Origin: Chloroflexota bacterium
Lineage (GTDB): Bacteria > Chloroflexota > Dehalococcoidia > UBA2247 > RBG-13-53-26
Direction: 5' to 3'
Assembly (NCBI GenBank): GCA_003650185.1
Contig: QMOF01000149.1
Span: forward strand, 1 to 5,750
DNA: 5,750 nt
Shown here in pieces: positions 1-5,230 of this stretch. Below the pieces are notes generated by a model, which had not been told where the DNA came from, made no database searches, and worked only from the letters and a program-made list of their open reading frames with translations. Within the stretch, counting starts at the first letter, position 1; the number at the start of each line of letters is the position of its first letter. The position numbers and the translations under genes were made by a program.

Positions 1-411
1 CTCGACGGCGTCGAAGGCTGTCTTCAGGACGCAGGCCCAGGTAGCCACGCCGGTGACAATGAGCCCCCTGATCCCCCTGTGGCGCAGGGTGAAGTCCAGG
101 TCGGTGGCGAAAAAAGCGCTGAGCATTCGTTTTTCGACCACGATGTCGCCCGGGGCAGGCTGGAGTTCGTCGATGACCTTCACACCCTCGGTGCCGCGGA
201 TGGTGCTCACCGGGTGTTTGCCTCTGGTGAAAATGAAGTCGTCCGGGTATCTACTGTCGCAGGCAAAGAATACCGACATACCTTTATCACGCACCCTTTG
301 GATAAGACGCGCGATCTTTGGCACGATGTGGTGACAGAACCGGCCGACGTTGTCCTTTTGCATGTCGACCACTACGAGTGCCATTTGCTTCTGGGGTATC
401 TGTTCATTCAT
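1..411 (-). CDS. Isochorismatase-family cysteine hydrolase (C-terminus beyond window)
   Basis: The 137 visible residues match the N-terminal three quarters of the isochorismatase-like hydrolase fold, usually about 180-210 residues; the last part lies beyond the left edge. All three members of the family's catalytic triad are present: Asp16 in VVVDMQKD after the first beta strand, Lys94 in VEKRMLSAFFATDLD, and the nucleophile Cys127 in VTGVATWACVLKTA. The family hydrolyses amides such as nicotinamide or N-carbamoyl compounds, or the vinyl ether of isochorismate. I cannot tell which substrate applies. There is no signal peptide, so it is probably cytoplasmic. ATG at 411 is preferred because GGAGG (425-421) lies 9 nt upstream and the sequence starts just before the first strand, as usual. 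It is transcribed away from the small zinc-site gene, from its own promoter. Family membership is nearly certain; substrate is unknown. Confidence 0.93.
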   Translation of the reverse strand, partial: MNEQIPQKQMALVVVDMQKDNVGRFCHHIVPKIARLIQRVRDKGMSVFFACDSRYPDDFIFTRGKHPVSTIRGTEGVKVIDELQPAPGDIVVEKRMLSAFFATDLDFTLRHRGIRGLIVTGVATWACVLKTAFDAVE

Positions 412-447
412 GCCGCTGTGCCTCCAGGAGACCTTGCTTTGGTCATT

Positions 448-477
448 CTCCAACGCTATTCGCTGAACGCGCTGGAG
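448..477 (-). promoter_or_regulatory. Leader hairpin upstream of the hydrolase gene
   Basis: In the minus-strand transcript CTCCAGCGC (477-469) pairs with GCGTTGGAG (456-448) over nine base pairs, one of them G-U, around a 12-nt loop. It sits between the predicted transcription start and the GGAGG ribosome binding site at 425-421. A second small palindrome, CTCCTGGAG, covers that ribosome binding site. The CTCC strand of the large hairpin could alternatively pair with GGAGG. No T-run follows, so this is not an intrinsic terminator. A role in controlling translation is inference. Confidence 0.4.
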
Positions 478-499
478 TCTTTCGACAGTCTGGGCAGAC

Positions 500-527
500 A
501 TTATAGCAGTCACGCCTTAGCTTTAAC
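500..527 (-). promoter_or_regulatory. Sigma-70-type promoter with extended -10 for the hydrolase gene
   Basis: On the minus strand a perfect TATAAT (505-500) is preceded by TGC, giving an extended -10 (TGCTATAAT). The best -35 candidate is GTTAAA (527-522), 16 bp upstream, which is weak (3 of 6 consensus bases), as is common for extended -10 promoters. Transcription would start near 493, leaving a leader of about 80 nt before the ATG at 411. The call rests on sequence match only. Confidence 0.7.
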
Positions 528-540
528 AGCAGGGCTCGGG

Positions 541-588
541 ATAATAAAAAGTGTAGAACTTGACAATACCCCACTCCCGTGATAGGAT
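541..588 (+). promoter_or_regulatory. Strong sigma-70 promoter for the small zinc-site gene
   Basis: A perfect -35 TTGACA (560-565) and a -10 TAGGAT (583-588, 4 of 6 bases) are separated by exactly 17 bp. An A/T-rich tract at 541-552 sits where an UP element would bind the RNA polymerase alpha subunit. The start of transcription would fall near 595, giving a leader of about 95 nt before the ATG at 691. It is back to back with the hydrolase promoter; the two -35 regions are about 33 bp apart, so a regulator binding between them could affect both. Confidence 0.7.
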
Positions 589-607
589 GCCCCAAACGGC
601 AAAGGGT

Positions 608-653
608 GCCCCCGGCTGTTGGGGGCTGCGGGATTCAACGCTGGTTCCGCGTT
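608..653 (+). promoter_or_regulatory. Structured 5' leader of the small zinc-site gene
   Basis: Two adjacent hairpins are visible in the predicted leader. GCCCCC (608-613) pairs with GGGGGC (621-626) around a 7-nt loop. AACGC (637-641) pairs with GCGTT (649-653) around a 7-nt loop. The second competes with a pairing of GGTTCCG (643-649) with CGGACC further down, so two alternative folds are possible before the ribosome binding site. No T-run follows the stems. I do not recognise a known riboswitch class, and a regulatory role is speculative. Confidence 0.35.
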
Positions 654-690
654 TTCAACGGACCGGGTGGGGCTGGAGGGAGGTGTCAGT

Positions 691-891
691 ATGCGAGCAC
701 GCAGGGTCGCCTTTTGTGTCCACCACTGGGACCTGGGAGCACCACGCGGCAGCACAGTGCATGCCAAGTGTCGCAAGTGTGGAGCGGAGCGGGATTATCC
801 TTCAACCGTCGAACCCAAATTCACACTGGCGCAACGCAAGAGCAAAGTCGATGAGTCCGATATGGTCTTGAGTCGCAAGACGCAAGACTAG
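691..891 (+). CDS. Small putative zinc-binding protein (66 aa, CxH...CxxC)
   Basis: The 66-residue product has a probable single zinc site near its N-terminus: Cys9 and His11 or His12 in CVHHW, then Cys27 and Cys30 in CRKCGAERDYP. A basic, polar tail follows with no other recognisable domain. The HHW plus CxxCGAER layout resembles small zinc-ribbon-like proteins I recall as common in Chloroflexota; that link is from memory. Its role is unknown; nucleic-acid or protein binding would be typical of such modules. ATG at 691 is chosen over the more upstream ATG at 619 because GGAGGGAGGT (675-684) lies 6 nt before it, and because the hairpins and conserved-looking residues place coding sequence only after this point. 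A strong promoter precedes it and no clear terminator follows. It is likely a single-gene unit. Confidence 0.75.
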   Translation: MRARRVAFCVHHWDLGAPRGSTVHAKCRKCGAERDYPSTVEPKFTLAQRKSKVDESDMVLSRKTQD

Positions 892-1175
892 CCAGCGCGG
901 CCCCGGTCGCCAGGTACCACCCATGGCCAGTCCGGGCTGGGTATAGGGGGGTGTCTGTGGTCTCAGTGCGCCTCTGTCGCAAGACAGCCGCAGACAGCTA
1001 TAGTCTGCCGTACCAGTCCGTCTACCGAGACAAGCAGACCGGTGCGTTCCCGGGGTTGGTCCAGGTCAGGGACGACCCTCGTTATTGCCACCCTCCAGGG
1101 GTAAGCCCCATCTCACTCCGGCGACCCCTACCAGCCGCGGCAACCCGGCTCGCCGAAAGAGGCATCTGGAAAAAG
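892..1175. other. Gene-poor interval before the GH3 gene
   Basis: The frame of the GH3 gene stays open back to a GTG at 951, but the 75 extra residues do not look like any part of a GH3 enzyme and no well-spaced ribosome binding site supports that GTG. I see no terminator for the small zinc-site gene. A weak 5-bp hairpin (CAGAC 991-995 with GTCTG 1003-1007) surrounds a TATAGT hexamer that lacks a partner -35. A convincing promoter for the GH3 gene is not visible. Confidence 0.5.
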
Positions 1176-3269
1176 ATGACCACGTCCAGGGCACCCCTCG
1201 ATCGGGGGCTGCTTGAGCAAGTGGCGCCTCTCACCACGGAGCAGATCGAGCAACAAGCCCGGCGTCTCCTGGCCCAGATGGACCTCAAAGAGAAGCTCCA
1301 GCAGATGTCCGGCGACACGCCACTTCTGCGCGGCGCCATAGAGCTTCTCTTTGCCTATAACAGGCGCCCGCTGCCGGCCGGTGAGAACCGGCGGCTGGCC
1401 ATCCCGGCTATCCGGTTCTCCGACGGGCCCCGCGGAGTAGTCATGGGCCACTCCACCTGTTTCCCGGCTGCCATTGGTCGAGGGGCTTCGTGGGACACTG
1501 AGCTCGAAGAGCGGATCGGGGATGCTATGGGTGTGGAAGCCAGGTCCAGGGGAGCCAACCTTCTCGGCGCTGTCTGCGTCAATGTGCTGAGACATCCCGC
1601 CTGGGGCCGCGCCCAGGAGACCTACGGCGAAGACCCGTATCACCTCGGCGAAATGGGCGCCGCCCTGGTGCGAGGCGCCCAGCGCCATGTCATGGCCTGT
1701 GTCAAGCACATCGCCGCCAACAGCATGGAGAACGCGCGGTTCCGTGTTGACGTGCGAATGAACGAGAGGACTCTGCGCGAGGTCTACCTGCCACACTTCA
1801 AACGCTGCGTTGACGAGGGCGCAGCCTGTGTGATGAGCGCCTACAACAGACTCAACGGGCATTACTGTAGCGAGAACCACCACCTGCTGCGCCACATCCT
1901 GAAGGAAGAGTGGGGGTTCCGGGGCTTCGTGGTGTCTGATTTTGTCTTCGGCGTTCATAGTGCCAGGGCAGTCAACGCCGGCCTCGATGTGGAGATGCCC
2001 CTGACCATCCACTTCGGGAGAAGACTGAGGAAGCTCGTCCAGCGGGGCGTAGTCCCTCTTAATCTGATCGACGAAGCCGTGCTGCGCATCCTGAGGCAGA
2101 AGATCAGGTTTGCCCAGGTCGGCGAGCCGGGCCGCTACGGGCCGCAGGCCGCCGTCAGCCCGGGGCACAGGGCCCTGGCACGGGAGGCTGCCCAGAAGTC
2201 CATGGTACTGCTCAAGAATGAGCGCGCACCGGACAGTCCCCGCCCCACACTGCCCATCGACCCTGCCCAAGCCAGACGCATCGCTGTCATCGGCAGGCTG
2301 GCCAACAGGCCGAACATCGGAGACAAGGGCAGCAGCATGGTCAGGCCACCCTATGTGGTTACCCCGCTGGAGGGAATCCGCGCCGCAGCGCCACCCGGAT
2401 GCGAGGTCAGATACAGCAGCGGCAGGTTCATCGGCAGGGCCGCGGACGCCGCCCGCACCGCAGACGTGGCCGTGGTTGTGGCCGGATACACCCACAAGGA
2501 CGAGGGCGAGTACATGTTTCTCAAGGGTGGCGACCGAGATGCCCTCACGCTCAATCCGCACGACGAGACCCTCATCCTGCGAGTTGCCGCCGCATGTCCA
2601 AACACGGTGGTGGTCCTCATGGGAGGCAGCGCCATCGTGACCGAGGCATGGCGCAACAGAGTGCCTGCCATCCTGATGGCCTGGTACCCCGGCATGGAGG
2701 GCGGAAACGCCCTGGCGGACATCCTCTTCGGCAAGGCAAACCCTTGTGCCAGGCTTCCCTGCGTGTTCCCCAGGTCCGAAAGCCAGCTCCCGTTCTTCGA
2801 CAAGCGTGCCGGGGCCATTGAGTATGGCTACCTCCACGGCTACCGGCTGACGGATAGTGAACGCAGTGTGCCTGCCTTCGCCTTCGGCTTTGGCCTGGGC
2901 TATACCACGTTTGCCTACCGGGACCTGGAGCTTGGTGGTGACGAGGTCGGCGCGGACGGAACGCTCCGGGTGAGCGTAGAGGTCACCAACACGGGGGATG
3001 TTGCCGGTGAAGAGGTGGCCCAGCTATATGTGGGCTACGACAGCTCGGCAGTGGAAAGGCCACTCAAAGAGCTGAAAGGCTTCACCAAGGTGCACCTTGA
3101 TCCTGGAGAGACCAGGCGGGTGGACTTTGCGCTTCCGGCCAGAGACTTGGCCTATTATGACGAGCAGCAGGCTGGCTGGATAGTGGAACAAGGCGCCTAC
3201 ACCGTCTACGTTGGCCCTTCCTCGCGGACAGAGGACTTGCTCAGCGCCCGATTCCGCATTCGCGGCTGA
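1176..3269 (+). CDS. Glycoside hydrolase family 3 beta-glycosidase (probable beta-glucosidase)
   Basis: This 697-residue enzyme would hydrolyse terminal non-reducing beta-linked sugars with retention of configuration. It has the standard GH3 order: a TIM-barrel domain (about 25-315), an alpha/beta sandwich domain (about 340-585) and a fibronectin III-like C-terminal domain (about 597-695). Visible signatures are FSDGPRGV (Asp83), WGRAQETYGEDP (143-154), the sugar-binding pair KH at 177-178, and VVSDF with nucleophile Asp255. In domain two, KDEGEY (441-446) precedes GGDRDALTL, so Glu443 or Glu445 is the likely acid/base. FAFGFGLGYTTF (568-579) leads to the C-terminal domain. No signal peptide or membrane segment is seen, so it is probably cytoplasmic. 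ATG at 1176 is preferred because family homology begins soon after it; its ribosome binding site is weak (AGAGG 1158-1162, 13 nt away). The open frame extends to GTG 951. Glucosidase versus xylosidase or other specificity cannot be settled. Confidence 0.93.
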   Translation: MTTSRAPLDRGLLEQVAPLTTEQIEQQARRLLAQMDLKEKLQQMSGDTPLLRGAIELLFAYNRRPLPAGENRRLAIPAIRFSDGPRGVVMGHSTCFPAAIGRGASWDTELEERIGDAMGVEARSRGANLLGAVCVNVLRHPAWGRAQETYGEDPYHLGEMGAALVRGAQRHVMACVKHIAANSMENARFRVDVRMNERTLREVYLPHFKRCVDEGAACVMSAYNRLNGHYCSENHHLLRHILKEEWGFRGFVVSDFVFGVHSARAVNAGLDVEMPLTIHFGRRLRKLVQRGVVPLNLIDEAVLRILRQKIRFAQVGEPGRYGPQAAVSPGHRALAREAAQKSMVLLKNERAPDSPRPTLPIDPAQARRIAVIGRLANRPNIGDKGSSMVRPPYVVTPLEGIRAAAPPGCEVRYSSGRFIGRAADAARTADVAVVVAGYTHKDEGEYMFLKGGDRDALTLNPHDETLILRVAAACPNTVVVLMGGSAIVTEAWRNRVPAILMAWYPGMEGGNALADILFGKANPCARLPCVFPRSESQLPFFDKRAGAIEYGYLHGYRLTDSERSVPAFAFGFGLGYTTFAYRDLELGGDEVGADGTLRVSVEVTNTGDVAGEEVAQLYVGYDSSAVERPLKELKGFTKVHLDPGETRRVDFALPARDLAYYDEQQAGWIVEQGAYTVYVGPSSRTEDLLSARFRIRG

Positions 3270-3342
3270 TGTGCAGATGGCTGGGGCGGGGGAGGTTGGG
3301 CATAGCCCGCTGTGAGTGCAACTGGCCACTGGTACGGCCCCG

Positions 3343-3359
3343 TCAGGTCGGGGACCTGA
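3343..3359. repeat. Short palindrome with CAGGTC...GACCTG core
   Basis: TCAGGTC and GACCTGA form a perfect 7-bp stem around GGG, about 75 nt after the GH3 stop codon. The CAGGTC/GACCTG core is shared with the larger palindrome at 3573-3596, so the two may belong to one repeat family. It could act as a 3' end or RNA-stabilising hairpin for the GH3 transcript, but no T-run follows. Confidence 0.55.
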
Positions 3360-3432
3360 AAGGCACCTGGCCCACCCACTGCAACTCAAGTGAGGGTCGC
3401 CTGGCTCCCGCGAAGGGTGCGGAGCGGCCGTA

Positions 3433-3457
3433 TGTAGGAGACCCCTTCTGGGGTCGA
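3433..3457 (+). repeat. Palindromic repeat, copy 1 (TGTAGGAGA...TCGA)
   Basis: A 25-base unit starts with TGTAGGAGA and ends with TCGA. GACCCC (3440-3445) pairs with GGGGTC (3450-3455) around TTCT. It matches the reverse complement of 3519-3543 at 20 of 25 positions. Four of the five differences make up two exchanged base pairs in the stem and the fifth is in the loop. The layout resembles REP-type intergenic repeats, often found as inverted pairs. Confidence 0.75.
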
Positions 3458-3518
3458 TCGGGGTGGTGGGAGGGGGCCAGCCCACGGAGAGGCGTCGCGC
3501 CGCATTGGCACGGGACGG

Positions 3519-3543
3519 TCGAGCCTGGAAAGGCTCTCCTACA
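3519..3543 (-). repeat. Palindromic repeat, copy 2, inverted
   Basis: Read on the minus strand this is the partner of 3433-3457, with the same TGTAGGAGA head and TCGA tail and a stem of GAGCCT with AGGCTC around TTCC. Its outer TGTAGGAG arm can also pair with that of copy 1, so the 111 bases from 3433 to 3543 could form one long hairpin with two side hairpins. Confidence 0.75.
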
Positions 3544-3645
3544 GGGGGTGGTGGCAGCGGTGCCTTGGTGTAGGGACAGGTCTTCAGACCTGTCCCAGCG
3601 AAGTGCAGCGATTGGCGTCCACCAGAGCCCACCAGCACCACCCCC
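3544..3645. repeat. Nested inverted repeat enclosing a perfect 11-bp-arm palindrome
   Basis: GGGGGTGGTG (3544-3553) is perfectly complementary to CACCACCCCC (3636-3645). Near the middle of the 82 bases between them lies a perfect palindrome at 3573-3596: GGGACAGGTCT pairs with AGACCTGTCCC around a central TC. GGGGTGGTGG also occurs as a direct repeat at 3460-3469 just after repeat copy 1, which links this element to the preceding pair. There is no coding sequence inside. Confidence 0.7.
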
Positions 3646-3721
3646 GGTCAAAGGCCGTATATCGTAGGTCTGGAGCCCCACACATGTTGGACTGAAACGG
3701 AACCCACCACGTAATGCCCAA

Positions 3722-3790
3722 TGTCACCCTGAGCGCAGCGAAGGGTCTACGTGGCTCAGATTCTTCGCTGCGCCCAGAAGGACGTTGACA
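3722..3790. repeat. Inverted repeat with GCGCAGCGAAG core
   Basis: The left arm begins TGTCACCCTGAGCGCAGCG at 3722 and runs to 3748. The right arm (3758-3790) contains TCTTCGCTGCGCCCAG and ends GTTGACA. The central 20 bases of the arms (CTGAGCGCAGCGAAGGGTCT against the complement of 3758-3777) match at 17 positions. The loop is 9 bases. The TGAGCGCAGCGAAG wording resembles intergenic repeats I recall from many unrelated bacterial genomes. The terminal TGTCA and TGACA are inverted, as expected for a small non-autonomous mobile or REP-like element. No transposase is nearby. Confidence 0.7.
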
Positions 3791-4005
3791 TAAAGACAGT
3801 ACCCGTAGGCCGACCGGTCCGCTGCACACACGAGACACTGGGGACCAGGGACGAGCCCGACTGCGCCGTACAAGGACAGTATCAGGTGCTTGTCACAGTT
3901 CCTGACCTGACCCTGCCAACAGCGGCATCGGCTTGTGGATCGTGGTCTTGAGAGGAAAGCGTGGGGACGGCCCGCAAGCTGGCGCCTGTGGGCGGCTCGC
4001 GCCGG

Positions 4006-4167
4006 TCAGCAGATCCCCTTGTAGTGCATGATCGCGGCGACCAGCAGCAGCGCCGGCGGGCCCACCAGCGCCGCAAACAGGACTACACCAAGGCTTGCCC
4101 CGGCAATCTGCGCTATCATGGCAATCACGGTGCTTGCTACCGTGTAGAATACGAAGTTCTTCAGCAT
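4006..4167 (-). CDS. Small two-helix membrane protein (53 aa), function unknown
   Basis: The 53-residue product is almost entirely two hydrophobic segments, about residues 5-24 and 26-47, separated by a small Gly/Ala/Ser-rich turn. The second contains GPP (36-38), and the tail is HYKGIC. This suggests a membrane hairpin, probably with both ends on the same side. I do not recognise a family. ATG at 4167 is the first possible start after an in-frame TGA near 4321 (no ATG, GTG or TTG between), although only a weak AGG-type ribosome site precedes it. It lies 83 nt after the yraN stop on the same strand and is probably the last gene of that operon. A sequence so consistently hydrophobic is unlikely to arise by chance from this GC-rich DNA, but the short length leaves some doubt that it is expressed. 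Confidence 0.6.
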   Translation of the reverse strand: MLKNFVFYTVASTVIAMIAQIAGASLGVVLFAALVGPPALLLVAAIMHYKGIC

Positions 4168-4250
4168 CTGGACGGCGGTCCTGGCCTGCCAGGTATTGTA
4201 CCACAGTGCGCAAGAGGCATCGGGTAGGTGCGCGCAGCCTGAGGGAGTGT

Positions 4251-4607
4251 TCAGATAGCGTCCCGGACCACATCGATTCGGGATATCCGACCGTCCGTTG
4301 TCGCCTCGATGGCCACCACGTCAAAGCGCCACAGCGCCGGCACGTTGTGGTGGGTCTGGAGGTAGGCCAGGGCGAGGCTGACCAGCTTGTCTTTCTTGGC
4401 AGCAGTGACCGACTCCTCCGGTGTGCCGAAGTCGGAGCCCGTCCGGGTGCGGACCTCCACAAAGACCAGGTAGTCCTTGTCCTGGGCGATGATGTCAATC
4501 TCGCCTTCGCGGCAGCGGAAGTTTGTCTCGCGGATGCGGTAGCCCTTCTTCTTGAGGTACTCCGCTGCCTTCTTCTCGCCCAGAGCGCCCAGCTCTTTCC
4601 GGTTCAT
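4251..4607 (-). CDS. yraN: YraN / UPF0102 family putative nuclease
   Basis: The 118-residue protein has the normal length for UPF0102, a family with a restriction-endonuclease-like (PD-(D/E)xK) fold. The biochemical role is not firmly established; a DNA-processing function is usually assumed. Visible signatures are LGEKKAAEYLKKKGY (9-23), the active-site-like GEID (35-38), VFVEVRTR (48-55) with Glu51 and Arg53, FGTPEESV (60-67) and RFDVVAI (94-100). Glu36, Asp38 and Glu51 are the likely metal ligands. ATG at 4607 is chosen because it starts right at the family's N-terminus, overlaps the rnhB stop as ATGA, and has GGAGG (4623-4619) 11 nt upstream. Longer starts add residues unlike the family. 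Pairing with rnhB is a common arrangement in bacteria. Confidence 0.93.
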   Translation of the reverse strand: MNRKELGALGEKKAAEYLKKKGYRIRETNFRCREGEIDIIAQDKDYLVFVEVRTRTGSDFGTPEESVTAAKKDKLVSLALAYLQTHHNVPALWRFDVVAIEATTDGRISRIDVVRDAI

Positions 4608-5230
4608 CCTTCGATCAGCCTCCGCACCGGGGCAAACGACCGCCTGTGTACGGCGCAGCATCCCAGCCGCCGCAGACTGGAGAGGTGCTGCCGGGTGGGG
4701 TAGCCCTTGTGACAGGCCAGGCCGTAGCCGGGGTAGGCGGTGTCCAGCTCACGCATGTAGCGGTCGCGGCTCACCTTGGCCACGATGGAAGCGCAGGCGA
4801 TCGACAGACACGTCTGGTCGCCCCGCACGATGCCGCGCTGCGGCAGGGCCACATCGGGCAGGGTCAGGGCATCGATCAACAGGAAGTCTACGTCGCAGTC
4901 AAGTTGGCTCACCGCCAGTCGCATGGCGGCCCTAGTCGCTTTGACGATGTTCCCCCCGTCGATATCGGCAGGGGAGACCATGCCCACCCCCACAGCGATG
5001 CCGGATTCCTGGATCAGTCCGGACAGGTACTCGCGTACCCGAGGCGAAAGTTGCTTGCTGTCCCGCACCAGCGACAGCCAGGGAAGCTCGGCCTCTACCG
5101 GCAGCACAACGGCCGCAGCCGCCACTGGTCCGGCGATGGCCCCACGCCCCGCCTCGTCGACCCCGGCCACAAAACGGTATCCCTGGGCCTGAAGCTCTCT
5201 CTCTGCGTCCAGGGTCGGTGTTACGATCAT
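4604..5230 (-). CDS. rnhB: Ribonuclease HII
   Basis: This 208-residue enzyme cleaves the RNA strand of RNA-DNA hybrids, including single ribonucleotides embedded in DNA, using divalent metal in the cytoplasm. The length is normal. The family motifs are all present: GVDEAGRG (23-30) with catalytic Asp25 and Glu26, Asp120 in LLIDALTL, and Asp138 in RGDQ followed by SIACASIVAKVSRDRYM (143-159). The C-terminal HKGYPTRQH (174-182) and HRRSFAPVRRL (195-205) also fit. The usual KGD appears here as RGD and SIAAAS as SIACAS; both are mild substitutions. ATG at 5230 overlaps the mnmA stop as ATGA, with GAGG about 5 nt upstream. The yraN start overlaps its own stop in the same way, so the three are probably translationally coupled. 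Confidence 0.97.
   Translation of the reverse strand: MIVTPTLDAERELQAQGYRFVAGVDEAGRGAIAGPVAAAAVVLPVEAELPWLSLVRDSKQLSPRVREYLSGLIQESGIAVGVGMVSPADIDGGNIVKATRAAMRLAVSQLDCDVDFLLIDALTLPDVALPQRGIVRGDQTCLSIACASIVAKVSRDRYMRELDTAYPGYGLACHKGYPTRQHLSSLRRLGCCAVHRRSFAPVRRLIEG

Larger units (their letters stand above)
3270..4005. other. Non-coding repeat island between converging genes
   Basis: No open frame here resembles a protein; short frames on both strands follow the palindromes. The interval separates the 3' end of the plus-strand GH3 gene from the 3' end of the minus-strand mnmA operon. Palindromic elements at 3343-3359, 3433-3457, 3519-3543, 3544-3645 and 3722-3790 are listed separately, and GACCGGTC at 3812-3819 is a further 8-bp palindrome. 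From about 3820 to 4005 I see no distinct structure. No hairpin is followed by a T-run, so no intrinsic terminator is obvious for either transcription unit. Confidence 0.8.

Noticed and set aside
583..690. Possible c-di-GMP (GEMM) riboswitch, prompted by ACGGCAAAG...CCCCGGC
   Set aside because: The later conserved GGTAGC-type segment and the paired stem layout of that riboswitch class are not present, so the likeness is probably coincidental.
619..690. Upstream ATG at 619 as start of the small zinc-site protein
   Set aside because: It has no ribosome binding site at proper spacing and lies inside the predicted leader hairpin, while ATG 691 has a strong GGAGGGAGGT site 6 nt before it.
872..985. 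Direct repeat GTCGCAAGAC at 872-881 and 976-985
   Set aside because: Only 10 bases, no further similarity around the copies, and one lies within coding sequence; no attachment-site or insertion context.
942..1004. TATAGG (942-947) and TATAGT (999-1004) as -10 boxes for the GH3 gene
   Set aside because: Neither has a recognisable -35 hexamer at 16-18 bp.
1128..2837. Long 569-codon open frame on the minus strand opposite the GH3 gene
   Set aside because: It lies antisense to an unmistakable GH3 enzyme, has no recognisable domain, and is explained by high GC and codon bias in the real gene.
3269..3838. Several open frames of 80-200 codons on both strands in the repeat island
   Set aside because: They run across palindromic repeats, have no family signature, and have low-complexity compositions expected from GC-rich non-coding DNA.
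3982..4003. GGCGC...GCGCC hairpin after the small membrane gene as a terminator
   Set aside because: The stem is only 5 bp with a 12-13 nt loop and there is no T-run on the minus strand after it.
3893..4498. 201-codon minus-strand open frame spanning yraN and the small membrane gene
   Set aside because: It is Arg/Ser/Pro-rich in the typical way of an out-of-frame reading, and overlaps the clear yraN frame and the hydrophobic 53-residue frame.
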